Assembly (NCBI GenBank): GCA_964537955.1
Contig: CAZICY010000005.1
Span: 1-64,000 of the forward strand
DNA: 64,000 bases
Source of the DNA: Mxb001 sp964537955
Lineage (GTDB): Bacteria; Actinomycetota; Actinomycetes; S36-B12
Reading direction: 5' to 3'
Position 1 is the first letter of the stretch. Every line of letters starts with the position of its first letter. The translations under genes were made by a program, and so were the position numbers. Below are positions 23,186 to 31,722 of this stretch, in pieces. The notes beneath the pieces are model-generated. The model worked only from the letters and a program-made list of their open reading frames with translations, made no database searches and had not been told where the DNA came from.

Positions 23186-25396
23186 GTGCCTGATCTCAAT
23201 CCCGCCCAGCTGGAGGCGGTGACCCACCGCGGCAGCCCGCTGCTCATCGTGGCGGGTGCGGGATCGGGCAAGACCCGCGTCCTTACCCAGCGCATCGCGC
23301 ACCTCATCCGGGACGAGGGCGTGCGCCCCTCCGAAATCCTCGCGATCACGTTCACCAACAAGGCCGCTCGCGAGATGCAAGAGCGTGTCGCAGCCCTCGT
23401 CGGGCCCGCATCGCGCGCGATGTGGGTGATGACGTTCCACTCCGCGTGCGTGCGCATCCTGCGCCGCGAGGCCGCGCGGCTCGGCGTGTCCACGAACTTC
23501 TCGATCTACGACGCCGCCGACTCGCAGCGGCTCATGTCCATGGTCGTCAAGGACCTCGACATCGACCCAAAGAGGCACCCCCCGCGGGGCCTCTCGGCCC
23601 GGGTGTCCCACCTCAAGAACGAGCTCATCGACGAGGAGACCTTCGCCCGCCGAGCCGAGACGCCCCAGGACCGGGTGCTCGCCGAGGCCTACGCGGAGTA
23701 CCAGCGCCGTCTGCGCCGGGCCAACGCCTTCGATTTCGACGACCTCATCGGATCGACCGTGGCCCTGCTGCAGCTCTTTCCTGACGTGGCCGAGCACTAC
23801 CGCAGGAGGTTCCGCCACATCCTGGTCGACGAGTACCAGGACACCAACCACGCCCAGTACGCCCTCGTCCGCGAGCTCGTCGGCGATGGCGGCGACGGGG
23901 TGCCCCCGGCTGAGCTCTGCGTGGTCGGGGACGCCGACCAGTCCATCTACGCCTTCCGCGGGGCCACGATCCGCAACATCGAGGAGTTCGAGCGCGACTA
24001 CCCCGACGCCAAGACTGTCCTGCTCGAGCAGAACTACCGATCGACGCAGACCATTCTCGATGCGGCAAATCGCGTGATCGCTCGCAACGGCGGCCGTCGC
24101 CCCAAGAGACTGTGGACGGATGCCGGAGCGGGGGCGCCCATCGTGACCTACGTCGCCGATGACGAGCATGATGAGGCTCGCTTCGTCGCTGATGAGATCG
24201 ATGCGCTCGTGGACGATGCCGGAGTGCGCCCGGCTGACGTGGCTGTCTTCTACCGCACCAACGCCCAGTCGCGGTCCCTGGAGGAGATCTTCGTCCGCGT
24301 GGGACTGCCCTACACCGTCGTCGGCAGCGTGCGCTTCTACGAGCGCCGCGAGATTCGCGATGCGATCGCCTACCTGCGGGCGATCGCGAACCCGGATGAC
24401 GACGTCTCCGTCAGGCGCATTCTCAATGTCCCCAAGCGCGGCATCGGCGATCGAGCCGAGGAGGCCATCGAGTCCTTCGCCCAGCGCGAACGCCTCTCCT
24501 TCGGGGCCGCCCTCGACCGTGCCGCCGAGATCCCCGGCCTCGCGACGCGATCGCAGGCGCAGGTGGTCGCCTTCGCGCAGTTGCTCGCCGACCTGCGCAC
24601 GCTCGTCGAGTCCGGCGCCGGTCCCGCCACCGTCTTGCAGGCGGTCCTGGAGCAGACCGGCTATCTCGCGGAGTTGCAGGCCTCCCATGACCCGCAGGAC
24701 GAGACGCGGCTGGAGAACCTCGCTGAGCTCGAGTCGGTTGCCGCGGAGTACGAGCGCGACTCGGACGAGACGTCCTTGGCCGGCTTCCTCGAGCGGGTCT
24801 CCCTGGTCGCGGATGCCGACGAGATCCCCGACGACGATGACGGCGTCGTCACGCTCATGACGCTCCACACCGCTAAGGGGCTCGAGTTCCCCGTCGTCTT
24901 CCTCACCGGGATGGAGGACGGCATCTTCCCGCACATCAGGTCGCTCGGCTCGGAGACAGAGCTCGAGGAGGAGCGACGACTCGCCTACGTCGGTCTCACT
25001 CGCGCGCGCGAGCGCCTCTACCTCAGCCGCGCCGTGTCGCGGTCAGCATGGGGATCGCCCATGCACAACCCCGCCTCGCGCTTCCTTGACGAGATCCCGC
25101 CGGAGCTCGTCGAGAGCCGACGCGATGAGCCCGTGCTCACATGGTCGGGCACGTCTTCTGCGTCCGCGCCCCGTCCCGTCTCGGCTGCCGGGGCGATTGC
25201 GCGCCCCGAGCCCACGGCCGGCACGCGACCGGTCGTCGCCCTGGCTGTGGGGGACCGCGTGCTCCACAAGACCTTCGGGATGGGCACCGTCACCGGCACC
25301 TCGGGCGTGGGCGACAAGGCGGAGGCGACCATCGACTTCGGCGGGGTAGGGACCAAGCGACTGCTGCTGCGCTACGCCCCGGTCGACAAACTCTAG
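23186..25396 (+). CDS. pcrA: ATP-dependent DNA helicase PcrA/UvrD (SF1)
   Basis: A 736-residue 3'-5' helicase used in nucleotide excision repair, replication restart and RNA polymerase backtracking. Motifs run in order: Q-motif LNPAQLEAV, Walker A AGAGSGKT (23-30), Ia ITFTNKAAREM, Walker B/II VDEYQDTNHAQ, III VGDADQSIYAFRGA, IV EQNYRST, V TLHTAKGLEFPVVF and VI YVGLTRARERLYLS. The C-terminal segment (about 685-736, VGDRVLHKTFGMGTVTG to LLLRYAPVDKL) is the Tudor-like domain that binds RNA polymerase in PcrA. GTG 23186 gives the family-standard N terminus (PDLNPAQ) and fits the leaderless hexamer; the frame upstream of it overlaps the preceding gene. Confidence 0.95.
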   Translation: MPDLNPAQLEAVTHRGSPLLIVAGAGSGKTRVLTQRIAHLIRDEGVRPSEILAITFTNKAAREMQERVAALVGPASRAMWVMTFHSACVRILRREAARLGVSTNFSIYDAADSQRLMSMVVKDLDIDPKRHPPRGLSARVSHLKNELIDEETFARRAETPQDRVLAEAYAEYQRRLRRANAFDFDDLIGSTVALLQLFPDVAEHYRRRFRHILVDEYQDTNHAQYALVRELVGDGGDGVPPAELCVVGDADQSIYAFRGATIRNIEEFERDYPDAKTVLLEQNYRSTQTILDAANRVIARNGGRRPKRLWTDAGAGAPIVTYVADDEHDEARFVADEIDALVDDAGVRPADVAVFYRTNAQSRSLEEIFVRVGLPYTVVGSVRFYERREIRDAIAYLRAIANPDDDVSVRRILNVPKRGIGDRAEEAIESFAQRERLSFGAALDRAAEIPGLATRSQAQVVAFAQLLADLRTLVESGAGPATVLQAVLEQTGYLAELQASHDPQDETRLENLAELESVAAEYERDSDETSLAGFLERVSLVADADEIPDDDDGVVTLMTLHTAKGLEFPVVFLTGMEDGIFPHIRSLGSETELEEERRLAYVGLTRARERLYLSRAVSRSAWGSPMHNPASRFLDEIPPELVESRRDEPVLTWSGTSSASAPRPVSAAGAIARPEPTAGTRPVVALAVGDRVLHKTFGMGTVTGTSGVGDKAEATIDFGGVGTKRLLLRYAPVDKL

Positions 25397-25409
25397 GACA
25401 GGGTCAGAG

Positions 25410-26162
25410 TCAGCAGCCGAAGTTCCGGCACGCCCAGGAGGGCGGCTTGGCCGGGATCCCCGGGCGCGAGCCCGTCCACAGGCCCGCCGGGTTCGTGGGC
25501 GTGAGTGCCTCGCCCACGCGCACCTCGAAGTGCAGGTGCGAGCCCGTCGAATGACCGGTGTTGCCCATCGTCCCGATGAAGTCCCCGGCGCGCACGCGCT
25601 CTCCCTTGCGCACCTTGATCTTGTCGAGGTGCGCGTAGCGCGTCTGGACTCCGTCTGCTCGCATGATCATGACGAGGTTTCCGTAACCGCCGTAGTTGAA
25701 CTCGGCGTACTGGACGCGACCGTCTGTCGCTGCGTAGATCGGATCCCCGGTCTCGCCGTTGAAGTCGATCCCGGCGTGTCCACGCGGCCACCAAGAGCTG
25801 ACCTCGCCGAACTCCCCGCTGATGGGGGTCCCCCACGTGACGGGATAGCTGTAGGCCGGGCCTTCGCGCTTGGCGCTGCGCTCGGTCGTATCCGCGGGCT
25901 CCGACTGGGCCTTCGAGGCGGTGACCCGGGCTGCGGTGACCGAGGCAAGGTGCGCGATGCCGGCCGAGCCGTCCAGGCGCTCCGAGGTGGTGAGGTCCAC
26001 GCTGGCACCTGAGCCGAGGACATCTCCGGACCCGCCGGCTCCTGCCACCGGGCCGCTCGACCGCGAGTCCGCGAGCGAGGGTGCGCCCGCTGCGACCACG
26101 ATCGCCCCCTGGGCCAGCACGAGGGCCGCGCCCACGAGGAGCGGCACGACGAGACGGCGCAT
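25410..26162 (-). CDS. Secreted M23 (LytM-type) metallopeptidase
   Basis: A 250-residue exported peptidoglycan endopeptidase or LytM-domain activator. The N-terminal signal anchor is RRLVVPLLVGAALVLAQGAIVVAAG. A low-complexity linker reaches about 105 and the M23 domain spans about 110-235. The zinc and catalytic residues His129, Asp133, His178 and the HLH pair (209, 211) are all present, so it should be active, unlike degenerate LytM factors. A Cys-containing tail (SWACRNFGC) ends the protein. The promoter region contains a perfect TGTGA-N6-TCACA palindrome, suggesting control by a cAMP receptor-type regulator. It is convergent with pcrA. Confidence 0.9.
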   Translation of the reverse strand: MRRLVVPLLVGAALVLAQGAIVVAAGAPSLADSRSSGPVAGAGGSGDVLGSGASVDLTTSERLDGSAGIAHLASVTAARVTASKAQSEPADTTERSAKREGPAYSYPVTWGTPISGEFGEVSSWWPRGHAGIDFNGETGDPIYAATDGRVQYAEFNYGGYGNLVMIMRADGVQTRYAHLDKIKVRKGERVRAGDFIGTMGNTGHSTGSHLHFEVRVGEALTPTNPAGLWTGSRPGIPAKPPSWACRNFGC

Positions 26163-26168
26163 GGGATC

Positions 26169-26174
26169 GGTCTA
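26169..26174 (-). promoter_or_regulatory. Possible leaderless -10 of the M23 peptidase gene
   Basis: On the minus strand TAGACC lies six bases before ATG 26162. It deviates from TANNNT at the last base, so this is a weak call, but the spacing matches the pattern in the rest of the window. Confidence 0.35.
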
Positions 26175-26232
26175 CCAGCCCCCACGGTCAGCCGACCAGT
26201 CCGTTGTTACTGATGTGACTGATGTGGCACTT

Positions 26233-26252
26233 GATGTGACCTGTGTCACATC
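26233..26252. promoter_or_regulatory. CRP/GlxR-type operator palindrome
   Basis: GATGTGAC-CTGT-GTCACATC is a perfect 20-base palindrome containing TGTGA-N6-TCACA, the consensus of cAMP receptor proteins including actinobacterial Crp/GlxR. It is centred about 80 bases upstream of the M23 peptidase start and overlaps the stop codon of the upstream hydrolase gene. Further TGATGTG copies lie between it and the peptidase gene (26211-26227). No crp gene is in the window. Confidence 0.7.
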
Positions 26253-27106
26253 TGTCCCGCCGCCGAGGGCCCAGGGGTCGGCGCGGGTTCATCGAGCAGG
26301 GCCAGGGTCGTGGCGATCTCGCGCACGACCCTGCCGTCGACGGGCAGGGACAGGTGCCCCACCCCGCGGACCAGCACATTGCGCGCCTTGAGGTCGGGGT
26401 GCTCCACGCGGGCGTGGGACTGCGGGATGACCAGCTGATCGATATCGGACCAGAAGGCAAGCAGGCGCGTGCGGCAGCCCGGTGCGGGCTCTGCGAGCTC
26501 GGTGATGAGATCGCTGCCGATCCGCATCTGCCGGGCCGTTTCGAGCGGCACGATGCGTGCCGGCAGCGTGCCCGCGTGGGGGGTCCCGAGGGTGACGAGG
26601 GTGTGCACGCGCTCATCCCCGCCGAGGCGCTGCACGAGGTATCGCCCGATGAGGCCTCCGAGCGAGTGTCCGATGACGTGGACGCGCTCGTGCCCCGTCT
26701 CCGCGCACACCTGCTCGATCAGCGCGCCCAGTCTCTGCGCGACGGAGCGGATGTCGTCAGTGAGGGCGGAGTAGTTCAAGGCGTACGTCGATCCGAAGCC
26801 GCGACGGTGCAGTCCCCGGCGCAGCAGGGTGAAGATGGACCGGTTGTCGAAGATCCCGTGCACGAGCACGATCGGCGTCCCTGCCGCCTCGACGTCGCCG
26901 ACGAGCAGGCCGCGCTGCGCCGGCGGCAAGCCCTCCAGGGAGTGACGCTCCTGCTGGAGTCGCAGCTGCTCCTCGACCAGGCCGAGGGGATACATGGCCA
27001 GGTGCGCCGTGACCCAGGCGGCTTCGACAGCGACACCGCGCGCGGTCGAAGCCGTCAGCAGCGTGCGCGCCGGCGCCGGCACCGTGGGCATCGGGATCCA
27101 GGGCAC
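26246..27106 (-). CDS. Alpha/beta hydrolase, triacylglycerol-lipase-like
   Basis: A 286-residue esterase/lipase-fold protein. It has the oxyanion HG at VLVHGIFDN (residues 81-88) and the nucleophile elbow GHSLGG with Ser148. A candidate acid falls near SDIDQLV and a candidate His near GVGHLSLP. The pattern matches the bacterial LipA/EstA-type lipase group. The N terminus is only mildly hydrophobic (residues 12-42) and no clear Sec signal is visible, so location is uncertain. The GTG start at 27106 has a leaderless -10 (TAGCGT) six bases upstream. Substrate is unknown. Confidence 0.82.
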   Translation of the reverse strand: MPWIPMPTVPAPARTLLTASTARGVAVEAAWVTAHLAMYPLGLVEEQLRLQQERHSLEGLPPAQRGLLVGDVEAAGTPIVLVHGIFDNRSIFTLLRRGLHRRGFGSTYALNYSALTDDIRSVAQRLGALIEQVCAETGHERVHVIGHSLGGLIGRYLVQRLGGDERVHTLVTLGTPHAGTLPARIVPLETARQMRIGSDLITELAEPAPGCRTRLLAFWSDIDQLVIPQSHARVEHPDLKARNVLVRGVGHLSLPVDGRVVREIATTLALLDEPAPTPGPSAAGQM

Positions 27107-27112
27107 TCGGCG

Positions 27113-27118
27113 ACGCTA
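27113..27118 (-). promoter_or_regulatory. Leaderless -10 element of the alpha/beta hydrolase gene
   Basis: On the minus strand TAGCGT lies exactly six bases before GTG 27106. Confidence 0.6.
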
Positions 27119-27237
27119 GTCCGAGACGGTCCTGTCTGTCCTGACGACGCTCCGATGCCGGAGCGACGCCCCGGTATCGTGGCGCCCGGCGCTCAGCCCA
27201 TGATGCTCAGCGCGACCGTCGTGCCCGAGGAGGCCCC

Positions 27238-27633
27238 ATGCCGGCGAGGATCGTCGTGGCCAAGCCCGGCCTGGACGGGCATGACCGGGGGGCCAAGGTC
27301 GTCGCCCGGGCGCTGCGCGACGCGGGCTTCGAGGTCATCTACACCGGTCTGCACCAGACCCCCGCCCAGATCGTGGAGACGGCCATCCAGGAGGACGCCG
27401 ATGCCATCGGGGTGTCGGTCCTGTCCGGCGCTCACCTGGTGCTCTTCGACGAGCTCATGGACGACCTCCGGGCGCGCGAGGCTGCGGACATCGTCGTCTT
27501 CGGGGGCGGGATCATCCCCGACGCCGACATCCCCGTCCTGGCCGAGATGGGGGTCGCCCAGGTCTTCGGCCCGGGCACGACGATGCAAGACATCGTCGAC
27601 TGGGTGAGGACCCACGTGGGCGCACCCGCCTGA
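27238..27633 (+). CDS. Free-standing cobalamin-binding subunit of an acyl-CoA mutase
   Basis: A 131-residue B12-binding domain protein like the small subunit of heteromeric acyl-CoA mutases. The base-off/His-on signature is D13-G-H15-D-R-G18, followed by GVSVLSGAH and GGGIIPDADI for the nucleotide loop. Nothing remains outside the B12 domain, so it must pair with a separate TIM-barrel subunit. The only candidate here is the mutase large subunit at 47485-49059, about 20 kb away, which lacks this domain. A GAGGAGG site precedes ATG 27238. Neighbouring genes are unrelated. Confidence 0.9.
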   Translation: MPARIVVAKPGLDGHDRGAKVVARALRDAGFEVIYTGLHQTPAQIVETAIQEDADAIGVSVLSGAHLVLFDELMDDLRAREAADIVVFGGGIIPDADIPVLAEMGVAQVFGPGTTMQDIVDWVRTHVGAPA

Positions 27634-27738
27634 CACGCCTCGTCCACCCGCGCCTGGGCCGGTGTCTCGCCCTCGCGGACGTCGCTCTGCTAGCGTCGTC
27701 AGACGGCGTCCTTTATCTGCTACCCGGGGAGGGTTCTC

Positions 27739-28338
27739 ATGCGCCTTATGGGCAAAGTGACCGCTGTTGTCGCAAGTGCTGCGCTGGTGTCGGCGGGCGT
27801 GTTGGCTGCCTCCGGGCCAGCTCAGGCAGCCAAGGCGACGGGTGCGATCACGATGACGCTGAAGTCGGACCTGGCCTACCTGATCACGGAGGATCACTGG
27901 GTGGCTGTCAAGCCGGCCCGCGCGGGCATCGAGCCCGCCGGCTCGCCCTTCCCGGGACCGACCGTGGCCTTCCCGGTGTCCTTCGAGGATGGGTTCTTCA
28001 AGATCCGTGGGAAGGGTGAGCTCGCCCTGGGCCCGGGGAGCATCCGCGCGCAGAAGCCCCTCGTCAGCGCCACTCCCGAGCAGCTCGCCAAGGGCAAGGC
28101 TCGCGTGTCGTTCCTCGTGGGCAACGGCAACACGCTCATGACCCCCTTCCACGTGCGGAACTTCGAGAAGGTGGGCACGGACACCGAGGGCTTCGTCATG
28201 TGGTCCGGCACCCTGCACGCCACGACGAACAAGAAGACCCTCAGGGACTTCAACGGTTTCTCCGGCCTCACCGGCAGCAAGGCCCTGAAGCCGGGCCAGG
28301 TGCTCGGCACCATCAGGACCGAGGTCAAGGCCTCCTAG
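27739..28338 (+). CDS. Secreted protein of unknown function
   Basis: A 199-residue exported protein. The signal peptide is MRLMGKVTAVVASAALVSAG followed by VLAASGPAQA with an AQA-type cleavage site near residue 30. The mature part is beta-rich in character (GAITMTLKSDLAYLITEDHW, TVAFPVSFEDGFFKIRGKGEL, GFVMWSGTLHATTNKKTL) with no cysteines and no recognised catalytic motif. I do not recognise the family; the layout resembles secreted one-domain beta-sandwich proteins. GGGGAGGG lies upstream of the ATG. sucC starts 73 bases downstream with its own ribosome-binding site. Confidence 0.75.
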   Translation: MRLMGKVTAVVASAALVSAGVLAASGPAQAAKATGAITMTLKSDLAYLITEDHWVAVKPARAGIEPAGSPFPGPTVAFPVSFEDGFFKIRGKGELALGPGSIRAQKPLVSATPEQLAKGKARVSFLVGNGNTLMTPFHVRNFEKVGTDTEGFVMWSGTLHATTNKKTLRDFNGFSGLTGSKALKPGQVLGTIRTEVKAS

Positions 28339-28411
28339 ACCCTCGGCAGGATCCACGGGCAGGAATCAGTAGGCTCGCGAACGCCCCTGAGACCTCGCGA
28401 AGGAACTGCCC

Positions 28412-29590
28412 GTGGATCTGTACGAGTACCAGGCCAAGAACCTCTTCGACTCGCACGGAGTGCCGGTGACCGCCGGCGAGGTGTGCGTTACTCCCGATGC
28501 TGCTCATGAGGCTGCTCGCAAGATCGGCTCGGCGGTCGTCGTCAAGGCCCAGGTAAAGACGGGTGGCCGTGGCAAGGCCGGCGGCGTCAAGCTCGCTCCG
28601 ACGCCCGAGGACGCGCAGGCTCGCGCGGAGGACATCCTCGGGCTCGACATCAAGGGCCACGTCGTACGCCGCGTCCTCGTGACCGAGGCCACGGACATTG
28701 CCGAGGAGTACTACGTCTCCTTCCTGCTCGATCGCGCCAATCGCGCTTTCCTCGCCATGGCGAGTGTCGAGGGTGGCGTGGATATCGAGGAGGTCGCGGC
28801 GCATCGGCCCGAGGCGCTCGCACTCATCCGGGTCGATGCGATCGATGGTGTCGACGCCGCAGTCGCCGCGGGTATCGTCGAGCAGGCGGGCTTCCCCGCG
28901 CACATCCGCGACCAGGTGACCGAGGTGCTGGTGCGCCTTTGGCAGGTCATGGTCAAGGAGGACGCGACCCTCGTCGAGGTCAACCCGCTGGTCCTTTCTG
29001 CCGACGGGCGCGTCCTCGCACTGGACGGCAAGGTGACCCTCGATGACAACGCCCACTACCGCCACGCCGAGCATGCCGACCTGGTCGACAGGGATTCCAC
29101 TGACCCCATCGAGCTGCGGGCCAAGGAGTTCGACCTCAACTACGTCAAGCTCGACGGCGAGGTCGGCATCATCGGCAACGGCGCAGGCCTGGTGATGAGC
29201 ACCCTGGACGTCGTCGCCTACGCCGGCGAGGAGTTCGGTGGAGTGCGGCCGGCCAACTTCCTCGATATCGGGGGAGGGGCGAGTGCCGAGGTGATGTCCA
29301 ACGGCCTCGACATCGTGCTGGGCGATCCTGATGTGCGTGCGGTCTTCGTCAATGTCTTCGGTGGCATCACCTCGTGCGACGCCGTTGCCAACGGCATCGT
29401 GCAGGCAGTCGGCGCCCTCGCCGAGCGCGGCACCCCGGTGACCAAGCCCATCGTGTGCCGCATCGACGGCAACAACGCCGTGGAAGGCCGGCGGATCCTC
29501 ATGGAGTTCGGCCACCCGCTCGTCGAGATGGTGGAGACGATGGACGACGCGGCCCGTCGCGTCGCGCAGTTGGCCGGAGGTGCCGCATGA
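28412..29590 (+). CDS. sucC: Succinate-CoA ligase, beta subunit
   Basis: With SucD, interconverts succinyl-CoA and succinate with ADP or GDP in the TCA cycle. The 392-residue ATP-grasp subunit has the N-terminal MDLYEYQAKNLFDSHGVPV and the KAQVKTGGRGKAGGVK nucleotide-binding loop. It also has the VNPLVL metal site and the C-terminal CoA-ligase domain with NFLDIGGGAS and VFGGITSCD. The GTG at 28412 is preceded by GAAGGA. sucD overlaps its stop by four bases (ATGA), so the two subunits are coupled in translation. Confidence 0.97.
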   Translation: MDLYEYQAKNLFDSHGVPVTAGEVCVTPDAAHEAARKIGSAVVVKAQVKTGGRGKAGGVKLAPTPEDAQARAEDILGLDIKGHVVRRVLVTEATDIAEEYYVSFLLDRANRAFLAMASVEGGVDIEEVAAHRPEALALIRVDAIDGVDAAVAAGIVEQAGFPAHIRDQVTEVLVRLWQVMVKEDATLVEVNPLVLSADGRVLALDGKVTLDDNAHYRHAEHADLVDRDSTDPIELRAKEFDLNYVKLDGEVGIIGNGAGLVMSTLDVVAYAGEEFGGVRPANFLDIGGGASAEVMSNGLDIVLGDPDVRAVFVNVFGGITSCDAVANGIVQAVGALAERGTPVTKPIVCRIDGNNAVEGRRILMEFGHPLVEMVETMDDAARRVAQLAGGAA

Positions 29591-30456
29591 CCATCTGGCT
29601 CGATGCAGACAGCCGCATCCTCGTGCAGGGCATGACCGGCTCCGAGGGCACCAAGCACACGCGCCGGATGGTGGCGAGCGGCGCCCAGGTCGTCGCTGGC
29701 GTCACGCCAGGCAAGGGCGGCCAGGAGGTCGACGGCATCCCTGTGTTCGCCGATGTCCGCGAGGCGATGAGTGCGACCGGTGCCAACGTGAGCGTGGTCT
29801 TCGTGCCGCCGCGCTTCGCGAAGGCGGCCGTGGAGGAGGCGGTGGACGCCGAGATCCCCCTCTGTGTCGTCATCACCGAGGGCATCCCGGTGCACGACAC
29901 CGCGCAGTTCTTCCAGTACGCCGTCAACGCGGGCACGACGCGCATCATCGGACCCAACTGCCCGGGCATCATCTCGCCCGGCGTCTCCAACGCGGGGATC
30001 ATCCCGGCGGACATCACGGGCCCGGGCCCGATCGGACTGGTGTCGAAGTCGGGGACCCTGACCTATCAGATGATGTACGAGCTCAACGACATCGGCTTCT
30101 CCACGTGCGTGGGCATCGGGGGCGACCCGATCATCGGCACGACTCACATCGATTGCCTGGCGGCCTTCGAGGCGGACCCGGCGACCGAGGCCATCGTGAT
30201 GATCGGCGAGATCGGCGGCGACGCCGAGGAGCGCGCGGCTGCCTTCATCGCCGACAACGTCACCAAGCCGGTCGTCGGCTACGTCGCGGGGTTCACCGCT
30301 CCGGAGGGCAAGACGATGGGGCATGCGGGTGCCATCGTCTCCGGCTCCTCCGGGACCGCGGCAGCCAAGAAGGACGCTCTCGAGGCCGTGGGCGTCCGCG
30401 TGGGGCAGACCCCCAGCGAGGCCGCCCGCATCATGCGCAGCCTCCTGCGAGGCTGA
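29587..30456 (+). CDS. sucD: Succinate-CoA ligase, alpha subunit
   Basis: The 289-residue alpha subunit carries the CoA-binding Rossmann domain (VQGMTGSEGTKHTRRM at about 14-29, GGVTPGKGG-like AGVTPGKGGQ). It also carries the phosphohistidine loop MGHAGAIVSG with His246. The GTLTYQ and GIGGDPIIGT segments are standard. ATG 29587 overlaps the sucC stop codon. An 11-base repeat (GGCTGACAGTC) occurs at its end (30451-30461) and again at 30544-30554, just before perM. The gap of 105 bases to perM shows no clear terminator. Confidence 0.97.
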   Translation: MTIWLDADSRILVQGMTGSEGTKHTRRMVASGAQVVAGVTPGKGGQEVDGIPVFADVREAMSATGANVSVVFVPPRFAKAAVEEAVDAEIPLCVVITEGIPVHDTAQFFQYAVNAGTTRIIGPNCPGIISPGVSNAGIIPADITGPGPIGLVSKSGTLTYQMMYELNDIGFSTCVGIGGDPIIGTTHIDCLAAFEADPATEAIVMIGEIGGDAEERAAAFIADNVTKPVVGYVAGFTAPEGKTMGHAGAIVSGSSGTAAAKKDALEAVGVRVGQTPSEAARIMRSLLRG

Positions 30457-30549
30457 CAGTCGGCTGACGGGCCTCCTTGCGTGACGGGTGGTGCAGTCGT
30501 GACCGTCGTTGCCCGCGTGCCGTTACGTGGGCGAGCCCCCCTCGGCTGA

Positions 30550-30555
30550 CAGTCT
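30550..30555 (+). promoter_or_regulatory. Possible leaderless -10 of perM
   Basis: CAGTCT lies six bases before GTG 30562. The first base departs from TANNNT, so confidence is moderate. Confidence 0.4.
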
Positions 30556-30561
30556 TGTCCG

Positions 30562-31722
30562 GTGAGCCTCACCGCGCGTTCTGGCGCCCCCGCGGGGCAG
30601 GCGCCTGCTGCGCCGCTGCCCCTCGTGTTGGCCGGAGCAGTGGCCGGCGCGGCCGCGGCGGTGTTCAGCTATCTCGCGCTCGCCGTGGTGGCCCTGGCGG
30701 CGTGGATGCTGGATCCCTCGGGCTCGCAGGAGTGGACCCAGATGCTCGAGGTGGCGTCGGGTGCGTGGCTGTCGGGCCTTGGCCTGTCTCCCACCGTGGG
30801 CACCGTCACCCTCACGCTGCTCCCCCTGGGATTCGCCGTGTTGCCCGTGCTCGCGCTGATCGGGGCCTCGCGCTGGGCGGCCGACGCATCGGCCGTGGGC
30901 CGACGCGGCGAGGCCTGGGCGGTCGCGCTCGCTGCGGGAGCGGGCTTCGCGGTCGTCGCCGCGATCATCGCCTCGCTCAGTCGCAGCCTCGCCATCTCTC
31001 CTGTGCGTGCTGCCATCGTCGGCGCCGTCGTGGCCGGCTGCGTGACCGGCATCGTCGTGCTGCGCCGGTCCGGTCTCCTGACAGTGGACCGGCTGCCCAC
31101 TGAGGTCCGCGCGGTCATCGTCGCCACCACAACCGCCTCGCTCAGCCTCGTCGCTGCCGCCGGACTCCTGCTGGTCGTTGCTGTCGTCGGCAGTTTCGAT
31201 GAGATGACCGCCCTGCTCGTCGAGCTCGATCCCGGACTCTCCGGACTGCTCCTCCTGGCCGCGCTCACGATCGGATACCTCCCCGTCGCACTCGTGTGGA
31301 CGGTGGCCTACCTCCTCGGTCCCGGCGTCACGGTCTCCGTCGGGACCGTCGTCTCGCCGTACGTCGACACTGCGACCGCAGCCCTCCCCGGTTTCCCCCT
31401 CCTGGCGGTGCTTCCCGATTCCGCTCCCGCGCCTGCGGTCCTGCTCCCGCTCCTGGGAGTGGCGTCCGGTGCACTTGCGGGAGCCGTGCTGCGCCGCCGC
31501 GGCTTCCGCGGACTGCGTGGCTGCGCCCTGTCCGCCGCCGCCGCCGTCACGACCGGTCTGGTGCTGGCGATCGCCGCCTGGCTCGCATCCGGCTCCCTGG
31601 GCGACACGACGCTCCAGGGCCTGGGGCCCAGCCCGGCGGCCGTGGGGCTTGCGGGGGCACTCAGCATCATCCTGGGCGCACTGGCCGTCACCGCCTGGCC
31701 GTCGAGGCGCGCCGATGGCTAG
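30562..31722 (+). CDS. perM: PerM-like multi-spanning membrane protein (DUF6350)
   Basis: A 386-residue polytopic membrane protein with about ten hydrophobic segments (VLAGAVAGAAAAVFSYLALAV; GFAVLPVLALIGASRWA; TTASLSLVAAAGLLLVVAVVG; LLLLAALTIGYLPVALVWTVAYLLGPG; and others). The GPGVTVSVGTVVSP and PGFPLLAVLPD segments are typical of the DUF6350 family. Position between sucCD and purN-purH is the same as that of mycobacterial PerM, a membrane protein linked to cell division and persistence. The name rests mainly on synteny and topology. An RDD protein gene overlaps its end by eight bases. Confidence 0.75.
   Translation: MSLTARSGAPAGQAPAAPLPLVLAGAVAGAAAAVFSYLALAVVALAAWMLDPSGSQEWTQMLEVASGAWLSGLGLSPTVGTVTLTLLPLGFAVLPVLALIGASRWAADASAVGRRGEAWAVALAAGAGFAVVAAIIASLSRSLAISPVRAAIVGAVVAGCVTGIVVLRRSGLLTVDRLPTEVRAVIVATTTASLSLVAAAGLLLVVAVVGSFDEMTALLVELDPGLSGLLLLAALTIGYLPVALVWTVAYLLGPGVTVSVGTVVSPYVDTATAALPGFPLLAVLPDSAPAPAVLLPLLGVASGALAGAVLRRRGFRGLRGCALSAAAAVTTGLVLAIAAWLASGSLGDTTLQGLGPSPAAVGLAGALSIILGALAVTAWPSRRADG

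Noticed and set aside
30451..30554. 11-base direct repeat flanking the sucD-perM gap as a mobile-element footprint
   Set aside because: Too short, no inverted ends or transposase; chance similarity is likely.
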